Below are positions 1-7,127 of a stretch of 64,000 bases of DNA, one piece after another. Within the stretch, counting starts at the first letter, position 1; the number at the start of each line of letters is the position of its first letter. The DNA is taken from positions 1-64,000 of the forward strand of contig JAURQC010000134.1 of the NCBI GenBank assembly GCA_030836325.1, written 5' to 3'. The notes beneath the pieces were generated by a model. The model made no database searches, was not told where the DNA came from, and worked only from the letters and a program-made list of their open reading frames with translations. The DNA is from Candidatus Nanopelagicales bacterium. GTDB lineage: Bacteria; Actinomycetota; Actinomycetes; S36-B12. The position numbers and the translations under genes are program-made.

Positions 1-91
1 GCCAAGGCAGCAATCGAGTCGAAATGTTCCCCAAATGTTCCCCAAAACGAGGAAGAGAACCAAAAAACACCGAGCCGCCTCGGGGATTTGA
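1..91 (+). other. Possible 3' end of a tyrosine integrase abutting tRNA-Thr (left-edge fragment)
   Basis: All three plus-strand frames are open here, so the reading frame cannot be fixed. Frame 2 ends at a TGA at 89-91, inside the 3' half of the tRNA. Frame 1 runs to a TAA at 136-138. Frames 1 and 2 give Asn-Val-Pro-Gln type peptides followed by a charged tail, which I recall from C-termini of actinobacterial site-specific recombinases. The geometry fits: an integrative element normally lies beyond the 3' end of its target tRNA, and some integrase genes end in the attachment site. Only about 30 codons are visible and no catalytic residue can be seen, so this is an inference from context. It could also be non-coding spacer. 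Confidence 0.3.
22..43 (+). repeat. Two adjacent copies of an 11-base direct repeat
   Basis: The 11-mer AAATGTTCCCC occurs at 22-32 and again at 33-43 with no gap. It lies about 30 bases beyond the 3' end of the tRNA-Thr gene. It may be coding (repeated Val-Pro or Ser-Pro codons) or a recombinase arm-type binding site. The sequence alone does not decide between these. Confidence 0.5.
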
Positions 92-144
92 ACCCCGGAC
101 CTACGCATTACGAGTGCGTTGCTCTACCCCTGAGCTAAGGCGGC
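73..144 (-). tRNA. tRNA-Thr (anticodon CGT)
   Basis: Read on the minus strand, the sequence folds into a full cloverleaf: a 7-bp acceptor stem (GCCGCCT with AGGCGGC), a 4-bp D stem (GCTC/GAGC), a 5-bp anticodon stem (ACGCA/TGCGT) around the loop CTCGTAA, and a T arm with TTCAAAT. The anticodon CGT reads the threonine codon ACG. The discriminator base is T and CCA is not encoded. The 3' end faces the left edge, where a coding-like fragment abuts it, so this gene may serve as an integration site. Confidence 0.95.
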
Positions 145-167
145 CTGCTCTTGCGAGCGCAGAAAGG

Positions 168-2384
168 CTACCCGGTCCCTTGGAACGACCGGAGGCGGAG
201 GCTATTGGTGACTACAAAGACCGAGCTAAGTGCCATTGCCGCTCCCGCGATCATCGGATTGAGTAGGCCCGCCATAGCAAGTGGAATGGCAGCAACGTTG
301 TAGGCGAAGGCCCAAAAAAGGTTGCCTTTGATCGTCGTGAGAGTGCGTCGAGACAGCCGTATCGCGTCGACGATGCTGCGCGGATCCGATCGAACCAGAG
401 TTATATCGCTAGCTTCGATAGCAACGTCGGTTCCCGATCCCATCGCCATCCCAAGATCAGATTGAGCCAGAGCAGCAGCGTCGTTGACACCATCGCCCAC
501 CATCGCGACACGCTTGCCACTACCTTGTAGCTCGCGGACAAGTTCGATCTTGTCTTCGGGAAGCACCTCAGCCCAGACTGATTCGATGCCAAGACTCGTA
601 GCGACAGCCTTCGCCACTGCCGAGTTGTCTCCAGTGACGAGCATGGGCTCAAGCCCGAGCTCCTTTAGATCACGGATCGCTGCCGGACTTGATGCCTTGA
701 TGGCATCAGCCACAGCAACCGCTCCGATGAATGTGCCATCTGCTGCTCCAAAGACCACAGTGCGACCTTGCCCTTGCTGATGCTCGGACCACTCGATCGC
801 GGACTGCGGGATGGTGATTGACCACTGGCTCTGCAGCCACCGTGACCGCCCGACTACAACTGCTGCGCCGTCCACCACTCCCTGGACACCAAGGCCCTGC
901 ACACTCTGGAACGACCCAACCGGTAGCGGCTTGTCGATTGATTGGGTAATCGCCTGACCGATGGGGTGCTCGGATGCTGACTCCACGGATGCAATGAGCT
1001 GGAGGGCATCGTCGCTGGACTTGTCTTCGCTTGCGAAGACGTCAACGACCGTCATGCGACCTTCGGTGAGCGTTCCCGTCTTGTCCAAAGCGATGGCGTT
1101 GACCTGGCGAGTGGCCTCCAGGATCTGCGGTCCGCGAATCACGATTCCTAGTTGAGCTCCACGGCCGGTCCCGACGAGGAGCGCTGTCGGCGTGGCCAGG
1201 CCGAGGGCACACGGGCACGCGATGATCAAGACAGCGACTGCTGCTGTGAATGCGAAGGGCGCCTCACTGCCGGCGACGATCCAACCGATCGCCGTGCCTG
1301 TCGCGAGGACAATGACGATAGGTACGAAAACCGCAGAGACTCGGTCGGCCAAGCGCTGCACCGGGGCCTTCTCCGTTTGAGCTTGCTCGACAAGAGCCGC
1401 AATACGAGAAAGCTGCGTGTCAGCACCCACTCGGGTGGCTTCCACGATGAGACGTCCGCTTGTGTTGATGCCGGCACCGACGACTTCTGCCCCGGGACCG
1501 ACCTCAACCGGAAGCGGCTCCCCAGTCAGCAGACTCATATCAACTGAGGAGTGCCCTTCAACCACGACACCATCGGTTGCGACCTTCTCGCCCGGGCGAA
1601 CGACAAAGACATCCCCGATGCTGAGTTGATCCGTCGACATCGGCACTTCGACTCCATCGCGTAGAACGACGACATCTTTCGCGCCCATAGACAGCAGCGC
1701 AGCTAGCGCCTGGCCACTGCGCTGCTTGGCGCGAGCCTCGAAGTAGCGGCCGAGCAGGATGAAAGTCGTGACAGCGGCAGCAACCTCGAGGTAGATCTCC
1801 TCCGAACCCCCACCCCGGGTTGGAAGAAGGTGGAAAGTCATTTGCATTCCGGGCTCACCGGCACCCCCGAGGAAAAGTGCGTAGAGCGACCACAGGAATG
1901 CCGCCCCAACCCCCATCGACACGAGCGTGTCCATGGTGGCGGCTCCGTGTCGGAGATTGACCCACGTGGCACGGTGGAAGGGGTACGCACCCCAAACGAC
2001 CACGGGCGCAGCCAGCGTCAGGCTCAACCACTGCCAATAGTCGAACTGCAGTGCAGGGATCATCGCAAGGAGAACCACCGGAAGGGTCAGCACCGCACTG
2101 ATGGTGACCCTCCGACGCAGTTCGATGACTTCGGGATCTTCATCGTTGTCGGTGGCATCTTCCTGCGCTGCGGCATGCGTCTGAGCCGTGTACCCCGTCG
2201 CCTCGACCGTGGCAATGGCGTCGCCGATGGAGGTCCCTTCAGGTAGTTCGACGTGGGCCTTCTCGGTGGCGTAGTTGACCGTTGCCACCACACCAGGCAT
2301 CCGATTCAGCTTCTTCTCGACGCGGGCGGCACACGACGCACACGTCATTCCCCCGATGTCGAGATCGATCTGAGTCGTAGCCAT
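168..2384 (-). CDS. copA: CopA copper-exporting P1B-type ATPase
   Basis: This P-type ATPase moves Cu(I) from the cytoplasm across the membrane at the cost of ATP. The protein is 738 residues from the ATG at 2384. It has one N-terminal heavy-metal-associated domain (about 5-67) with the GMTCASC copper site (Cys15, Cys18). It also shows the CPC translocation motif (390-392), the phosphorylated Asp434 in DKTGT, SEHPIG, and GDGVND at 630-635. The usual actuator TGES reads TGEP. The frame stays open 40 codons further upstream, but that stretch overlaps copZ, and the chosen start gives a normal N-terminus. It is the last gene of csoR-copZ-copA, 13 bases after copZ, and is probably derepressed by copper through CsoR. 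Confidence 0.95.
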   Translation of the reverse strand: MATTQIDLDIGGMTCASCAARVEKKLNRMPGVVATVNYATEKAHVELPEGTSIGDAIATVEATGYTAQTHAAAQEDATDNDEDPEVIELRRRVTISAVLTLPVVLLAMIPALQFDYWQWLSLTLAAPVVVWGAYPFHRATWVNLRHGAATMDTLVSMGVGAAFLWSLYALFLGGAGEPGMQMTFHLLPTRGGGSEEIYLEVAAAVTTFILLGRYFEARAKQRSGQALAALLSMGAKDVVVLRDGVEVPMSTDQLSIGDVFVVRPGEKVATDGVVVEGHSSVDMSLLTGEPLPVEVGPGAEVVGAGINTSGRLIVEATRVGADTQLSRIAALVEQAQTEKAPVQRLADRVSAVFVPIVIVLATGTAIGWIVAGSEAPFAFTAAVAVLIIACPCALGLATPTALLVGTGRGAQLGIVIRGPQILEATRQVNAIALDKTGTLTEGRMTVVDVFASEDKSSDDALQLIASVESASEHPIGQAITQSIDKPLPVGSFQSVQGLGVQGVVDGAAVVVGRSRWLQSQWSITIPQSAIEWSEHQQGQGRTVVFGAADGTFIGAVAVADAIKASSPAAIRDLKELGLEPMLVTGDNSAVAKAVATSLGIESVWAEVLPEDKIELVRELQGSGKRVAMVGDGVNDAAALAQSDLGMAMGSGTDVAIEASDITLVRSDPRSIVDAIRLSRRTLTTIKGNLFWAFAYNVAAIPLAMAGLLNPMIAGAAMALSSVFVVTNSLRLRSFQGTG

Positions 2385-2397
2385 GGTGCTGGCGCTC

Positions 2398-2613
2398 CTA
2401 GTCGATGAGTTCGTAGCCGGCTTCGTCGACAGCCGCACGCACAGCCTCGACGTCCAAAGATGCCTCGCTAGTGACAATGACCGAGGAGTCGCCGCCTTCG
2501 ACAAGATCGATCGTTACTTCGCTGACTCCGGAGATGCTCTGAACTTCTTCGGTGACAGCGGAGACGCAGTGGCCACAGGTCATGCCACGAACTGTGTATG
2601 TAGCAGTCGTCAT
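2398..2613 (-). CDS. copZ: CopZ-like copper chaperone
   Basis: A 71-residue protein made of a single heavy-metal-associated domain (ferredoxin-like fold). The Cu(I)-binding motif GMTCGHC places the cysteines at 13 and 16. Such chaperones carry Cu(I) in the cytosol and hand it to the N-terminal domain of CopA. The gene sits between csoR (15-base gap) and copA (13-base gap), which fits one transcript. The frame is complete and the length is typical. Confidence 0.93.
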   Translation of the reverse strand: MTTATYTVRGMTCGHCVSAVTEEVQSISGVSEVTIDLVEGGDSSVIVTSEASLDVEAVRAAVDEAGYELID

Positions 2614-2628
2614 GTTCTTACTTCCCGT

Positions 2629-2910
2629 CTAGCTCTTCACCAAGCGAGCAACCGCTTCGGATGCTTCCTTGATTTTGTCGTCGGCTACTTCGCCGCCTTC
2701 GACAAGCGCGTGCGCGACGCAATGTCCCAAGTGGTCTTCAAGAAGCAGCAGCGCCACCGATTGCAGAGCCTTGGTCGTCGCCGACACCTGAGTAATGACA
2801 TCGATGCAATAGGTGTCGTCCTCGACCATCCTCTGCAATCCCCGCACCTGACCTTCGATGCGCTTCAAGCGTTTGACCAGGGCTTCCTTATCAGCGGTGT
2901 AAGCGGCCAC
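2629..2910 (-). CDS. csoR: CsoR copper-sensing repressor
   Basis: A 93-residue all-helical DUF156-family repressor. The Cu(I)-binding triad is visible as Cys35, His60 and Cys64, almost the same positions as Cys36/His61/Cys65 of M. tuberculosis CsoR. This argues for copper rather than nickel, cobalt or formaldehyde sensing (RcnR/FrmR). Apo-CsoR binds a GC-rich inverted repeat and releases it when copper is bound. It heads the csoR-copZ-copA operon, and a matching palindrome lies 22 bases upstream of its start, so autoregulation is expected. Confidence 0.93.
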   Translation of the reverse strand: MAAYTADKEALVKRLKRIEGQVRGLQRMVEDDTYCIDVITQVSATTKALQSVALLLLEDHLGHCVAHALVEGGEVADDKIKEASEAVARLVKS

Positions 2911-2931
2911 GCTACCTCCCCTTGAGCACCT

Positions 2932-2948
2932 ATACCCCCTAAGGGTAT
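2932..2948 (-). promoter_or_regulatory. Candidate CsoR operator upstream of csoR
   Basis: The inverted repeat ATACCC-N5-GGGTAT lies in the 42-base gap between the hydrolase stop and the csoR start. CsoR operators are typically TACCC/GGGTA palindromes over or near the promoter. Its position, and the absence of such an element before copZ or copA, suggest one copper-controlled promoter for the three-gene operon. Confidence 0.7.
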
Positions 2949-2952
2949 CTGG

Positions 2953-4467
2953 CTATTCGCAGGTGAGGTCCCCCGGGGGCACTTCCCCGGTCAGCAAGTA
3001 CCCATCCACCGCACCATCAACACAGGAGGAACCCTCGTTGTAGGCGGTGTGGTTGGTGGCGTTCCAGGTGATCAGGTGGCCATTCTCAAGCGAGCGAGCC
3101 AGGTCAACACCCCATTGATAAGGAGTGGCGGGATCTTGGGTTGTTGAGACGACCAGGATCGGCGCCGAACCTTTCGCGGTCACAGTGGTCAGGCGTTCGG
3201 ACTGCGCCGGCCAGTTTGCACACGTGAGCAATCCCCATGCCAGTGATTCGCCGAACGTGGGGGCCTGTGATTGCCACTGGCTGGCGAGGAGGGCCACCTC
3301 TTCGGGGGTGCCGTCGTAGGGCATATCCGCGCACGTCACCGCATAGAAGGCATCGGTCGAGTTGTCCAGGTAGCGGCCATCAGGCGCACGGCTCGTTCGT
3401 TCATCGACGAGCGCGAGAAGTCCTGATCCGTCGTTGTCCTCCACTGCTTCCCGCAGGGCATTGCGCAGCCGTGGGTAGTCACCGCTGGGAAAGTAGAGAA
3501 AGGACAGAACCGCATAGGTACCGAGAGACTGCGTCAGTTCGCGATCACTGCTGGTTGGAAGTGGGCTCGCATCAAGTCTGGCTAGAAGGTCACGCAATGA
3601 GGTCTCGACTTCAGCAGAGCTTCCTGGAAATGGGCAGTCACCAGAATTCGCGCAGTCAGTGGCGAAGTCACTAAACGACTTCTCAAAGGAGACTGCCTGA
3701 CCAAACGTCACTTCCTCTTGGCTGAGGGTGACCGGCAAAGCGCCATCGAGAACCATCCGGCCAACCCTCGTCGGGAAGAGCTGCGCGTACGTGGCACCAA
3801 TCGCTGTTCCATAGGACTTGCCGAGGTAGTTCAGTACGGGATCACCAACGAGGGAACGAACGATGTCCATATCTCGCGCGTTCGCCACTGTGTCCATGTA
3901 CTGCCAGACCTCGCCGGCCTTGTCCTCGCACGCCTGCGCAATTCGCTTGGAGTCGGTGGCGATCTGTTCTTCTTCGATCGGATCATCGGGAGTGCCATCT
4001 GCTGCGAACAACTCATCAATCTCAGCGTCGGTCAAGCACCGGATCGGATCGCTTTTGGCAACACCGCGAGGGTCCACCCCAACAATGTCGAAGGCTTCTC
4101 GGATCTCGGATGTCACGACGTAGTCAGCCGCGCGCGCGTAGTCGAATGCACTTCCGCCCGGACCACCTGGGTTGAGGAACAGGGAGCCGATCGCCTCACC
4201 CGTAGCCGGCACTCGGGTCATCGCGAGTTCGGTTGTGCGCCCGTCGATGTTGGCATAGTCCAGCGGGACGGTAACTCGCGTGCATTCGGCGTCCCCACAG
4301 TCACGCCAGTCCAACTCTTGGTCGTAGTACTGCACCAAGTCACCTGTTGCGGCTTCGTCTTGGGTGGCTGAGGGCTCTGGCAATGGCACCGGTTCCGGAG
4401 CGCGGGAACAGCCCGCGAGCGCCAGCCCTGAGATGAGGGCGGCGCTGAGCCAGAGCCGTGCGTGCAT
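2953..4467 (-). CDS. Secreted TAP-like alpha/beta hydrolase (lipoprotein peptidase)
   Basis: A protein of about 504 residues with a lipoprotein signal peptide; the lipobox LAGC puts the lipidated Cys at residue 20 from the ATG at 4467. A GTG nine bases upstream (4476) is also possible. The alpha/beta-hydrolase core shows the oxyanion motif GGPGGS and the nucleophile elbow GKSYGT, and the C-terminal part matches the TAP-like domain of Streptomyces tripeptidyl aminopeptidases. It probably removes short peptides from N-termini outside the cell. In Streptomyces a homologue lies next to holB-tmk-topA, as here. Only 35 bases separate it from the divergent gene at 4503, and no ribosome binding site is evident. 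Confidence 0.85.
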   Translation of the reverse strand: MHARLWLSAALISGLALAGCSRAPEPVPLPEPSATQDEAATGDLVQYYDQELDWRDCGDAECTRVTVPLDYANIDGRTTELAMTRVPATGEAIGSLFLNPGGPGGSAFDYARAADYVVTSEIREAFDIVGVDPRGVAKSDPIRCLTDAEIDELFAADGTPDDPIEEEQIATDSKRIAQACEDKAGEVWQYMDTVANARDMDIVRSLVGDPVLNYLGKSYGTAIGATYAQLFPTRVGRMVLDGALPVTLSQEEVTFGQAVSFEKSFSDFATDCANSGDCPFPGSSAEVETSLRDLLARLDASPLPTSSDRELTQSLGTYAVLSFLYFPSGDYPRLRNALREAVEDNDGSGLLALVDERTSRAPDGRYLDNSTDAFYAVTCADMPYDGTPEEVALLASQWQSQAPTFGESLAWGLLTCANWPAQSERLTTVTAKGSAPILVVSTTQDPATPYQWGVDLARSLENGHLITWNATNHTAYNEGSSCVDGAVDGYLLTGEVPPGDLTCE

Positions 4468-4502
4468 GGCAGACACGGTAACCCGCGACGTAACCTCTAC
4501 CT

Positions 4503-5315
4503 ATGGGTCAGGGCAAGCGAGACGCGTCGGAGTTGGCCGCTGCCGTCGACGCGGGGATTCGCAAAGGCCTGGATCTGGTTGATGCTTTCCGCGGAACGCC
4601 AGCTGGTCGTCGGGAATTGGAGCGCGAGTCCAAAAAGAGTGCCACCGATGCACGCCGGGCACGTCGGGCCTACAACGCCCGCAAGGTTCAGTCTCAGGTG
4701 ATGACAATCGGCGGAACAGCAGTCGGGGCATCCGCCGCCACTGTGGGAGTCATTGACGTCGCGGCCACCGGCCCGGGCGGGGTGTTGTGGTTCGGCATCG
4801 CTGCGATGGGCGCCGTCGCCGCAACCATCGGCGGGCGCTCCTGGCGCCGCCTGGCTCCTTTCTCCGGCACGCCGGCAATACCCTCACCGCCTGTCCTTGT
4901 TCGCCGAGGCGCCATTGGCTACGAATCGGTGGCTCGCTACACCGCCGTTCGAGTGCAGACCGTCCAAGTCGTGCGCGCGGTCGAGCCGTTGCACAGCGAT
5001 GCTGCCCGCGAGATCCGTTCTGCCGATGCCCAGGTGGCCCCAACTTTGAACGACCTGGCCGACCGACTTCGAGTACTCGACGAAATGATGCGTCAAATGC
5101 CCGGGACGTCGGCAGCTGAGAACGCCCAGCAAGCAGCGCGGGCGGTGAGCGAGCAACTCGATCGAGGATCCGCTGCCTATGACGTCCTACTTGCAGCCTC
5201 GGCACGCCTTCTTGCCGAACCCGATCTTGGACGTCCCGTGAACGAGGTACTCGAGCCCGCCGCTTCCGCCCTTGTCGCCTACGCACACGGCTTGCGCAAA
5301 GCCTCAGAAATCTAG
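4503..5315 (+). CDS. Unknown membrane protein with a long soluble C-terminal domain
   Basis: A 270-residue protein. Residues 1-60 are charged and helical, rich in Arg, Lys and Glu. Two hydrophobic segments at about 67-105 look like a membrane hairpin. The remaining 160 residues are predicted mainly helical and may form coiled coils. The layout recalls PspM-type envelope-stress proteins of actinobacteria, but I see no specific motif, so that is only a suggestion. No Shine-Dalgarno sequence precedes the ATG, so the mRNA may be leaderless. Its stop codon shares 4 bases (CTAG) with the convergent holB stop. Confidence 0.7.
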   Translation: MGQGKRDASELAAAVDAGIRKGLDLVDAFRGTPAGRRELERESKKSATDARRARRAYNARKVQSQVMTIGGTAVGASAATVGVIDVAATGPGGVLWFGIAAMGAVAATIGGRSWRRLAPFSGTPAIPSPPVLVRRGAIGYESVARYTAVRVQTVQVVRAVEPLHSDAAREIRSADAQVAPTLNDLADRLRVLDEMMRQMPGTSAAENAQQAARAVSEQLDRGSAAYDVLLAASARLLAEPDLGRPVNEVLEPAASALVAYAHGLRKASEI

Positions 5316-6508
5316 GCAACCACTGCGCGAATACGCGGATCCTTGATCTGCACCATTGCTGCTTCTAGAACAGTTCGCGGACTGCCTCCTGCGAACAAGA
5401 CGACGCGCTCATGTTCCAGCGCTTCGATACGCCGCACCGTCTCTTCCTCGGTGGAACCGGCTGCCATCTGCTCTATCTGTGGACGCATTTCGTCGTTGAT
5501 CAACTCGATGCGAGCCGACACCTGAACGGTAAGAACGTCACGGAATAGACCGATCAAGTCAACGAGTGCCCGGTCCACTTCATCAATCACGAGACGCTTG
5601 CGTCGTCGCTTCTGCTCCTTCGCCAGCTCCTTGGCTTCGGAATCATGCGAGCGCTTCATTGCACCGGTGAGACGCGTGACACCCTCGGCGTAGAAGCGGG
5701 ACTTCAAAAGTTGGAGTTCTTCCTCATCTAGCCGATCTGCTCGAGCATCAGCGACCGCGGAGACTGCGTCGAAAACGTCACCGGCGACGACAACGCACGA
5801 GGAAAGATCGCGCAAGCTCAACGGAGCGCGCATGTATTGCTGGCGTCGTTCTCGGGTGTCCGGGTCCGTCGCGAGCGCACGAGCCCGACCGATGTGGCCT
5901 TGCGATGCGCGAGCTGAGAACGCTGCGATCATTTCATCGACTCCGCATTCGTGGATGAGCATCCGCGCGATGGCTTCCGTGCGAGGGGTGCGCAAACCAA
6001 CGTGCCGCGTGCGTGAAGTAATAGTGGGGAGAACGTCATTGACACTCGGGGCGCACAGAATCCAGACGGTGTGAGGGGTTGGCTCCTCCAGGGCCTTGAG
6101 CAGGTAGTTCGCAGCACGATCGTTGAGTCGATCGGCATCTTCGATCACGATGACTCGCCACGTTGCGGTCATGGGTGCCTGGGCAGCCATGTGCACGAGC
6201 GGCTTTACGTGATCGAGCAGAATCTCTGATCCTTCGGGGATCTCGACATGAACATCCGCGTGGCCTCCTGTAGACGCCGTGCGGCATGCCTGGCACTGAC
6301 CGCATCCGCTCTTCTCGCACACCAAGGCGGCCGCGAAGGTTGTGGCAGCCCGGGAACGACCCGAACCTGGCGGACCGGTGATCAACCACGCGTGCGTCAT
6401 CGCGGGTCCGGAATCACCAGGCAGGTGCGCGTCACGGACAGCAGCTTGGAGAGTTGCGACTGCTTCATCCTGGCCGATCAATGACGACCACAGAACTGGC
6501 GAACTCAT
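5312..6508 (-). CDS. holB: DNA polymerase III subunit delta' (clamp loader)
   Basis: A 398-residue AAA+ protein that helps load the sliding clamp at the replication fork. It shows a degenerate P-loop (GPPGSGRS), a four-Cys zinc module just after it (CEKSGCGQCQAC), and the sensor region around LLKALEEP. Catalytic residues are normally degenerate in delta', which separates it from the tau/gamma subunit. Its ATG overlaps the tmk stop by 4 bases (ATGA), which implies translational coupling in topA-tmk-holB, the usual actinobacterial order. Confidence 0.93.
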   Translation of the reverse strand: MSSPVLWSSLIGQDEAVATLQAAVRDAHLPGDSGPAMTHAWLITGPPGSGRSRAATTFAAALVCEKSGCGQCQACRTASTGGHADVHVEIPEGSEILLDHVKPLVHMAAQAPMTATWRVIVIEDADRLNDRAANYLLKALEEPTPHTVWILCAPSVNDVLPTITSRTRHVGLRTPRTEAIARMLIHECGVDEMIAAFSARASQGHIGRARALATDPDTRERRQQYMRAPLSLRDLSSCVVVAGDVFDAVSAVADARADRLDEEELQLLKSRFYAEGVTRLTGAMKRSHDSEAKELAKEQKRRRKRLVIDEVDRALVDLIGLFRDVLTVQVSARIELINDEMRPQIEQMAAGSTEEETVRRIEALEHERVVLFAGGSPRTVLEAAMVQIKDPRIRAVVA

Positions 6509-7125
6509 CGCGGTGATCCCATCAATTCGATCACTCGGGTGCGAATGATTGCGGCGATGTCGTCCTTCGATCCGGAGGCATCAACCACCAGATATCTGTT
6601 CGGATCCTTCGACGCGATATCCAAGAAACCGGCTCTGACCGCTTGGTGGTACTCAATCGGTTCGGACTCAAGCCGATCGGGGGACTCCACACGCGACAGT
6701 CCGGTGCTCGGATCGACATCGAGGAGGATCGTCAGATCCGGGAGCAGTCCATCAGTGGCATACAAACTCAGATCGCGCACTCGGTCAACCCCGAGATCAC
6801 GCCCGTAACCCTGGTAAGCGACAGAGGAATCCAGATAGCGATCACAGATGACAATCGATCCGTGCTCGAGGGCTGGCCTAATGACCTGCGCTACGTGTTC
6901 TCCACGCGCAGCAGCAAACAACAGCGCCTCGGCTCGATCACTCAGACCGGTGAATTCGTTGCCCAGAAGAACAGCGCGGATAGCCTCACCGGCCGGGGTG
7001 CCACCGGGTTCACGGGTTCGCACAACGGTGTGGCCCTCGTCTGCGAGCCACTGCGCCAAGAGTGCTTCTTGTGTGGACTTGCCTGCGCCTTCACCACCCT
7101 CGAAGACGATGAACCACCCGGCCAT
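6505..7125 (-). CDS. tmk: Thymidylate kinase
   Basis: A 206-residue kinase that phosphorylates dTMP to dTDP for DNA synthesis. Visible motifs are the P-loop GGEGAGKST near residues 10-18, the DRY substrate motif in DRYLDSSVAYQG, and an Arg-rich lid region. Length is normal for the family. The start lies just after the topA stop and the end overlaps holB, so the three genes form one replication-related operon. Confidence 0.95.
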   Translation of the reverse strand: MAGWFIVFEGGEGAGKSTQEALLAQWLADEGHTVVRTREPGGTPAGEAIRAVLLGNEFTGLSDRAEALLFAAARGEHVAQVIRPALEHGSIVICDRYLDSSVAYQGYGRDLGVDRVRDLSLYATDGLLPDLTILLDVDPSTGLSRVESPDRLESEPIEYHQAVRAGFLDIASKDPNRYLVVDASGSKDDIAAIIRTRVIELMGSPR

Positions 7126-7127
7126 GG

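Noticed and set aside
24..266. An 80-codon plus-strand frame running through the tRNA-Thr gene
   Set aside because: The peptide is the familiar translation of an antisense tRNA and continues into antisense copA. It has no coding support.
3718..4371. A 217-codon plus-strand frame inside the TAP-like hydrolase
   Set aside because: Antisense to a well-supported gene, with no recognisable domain.
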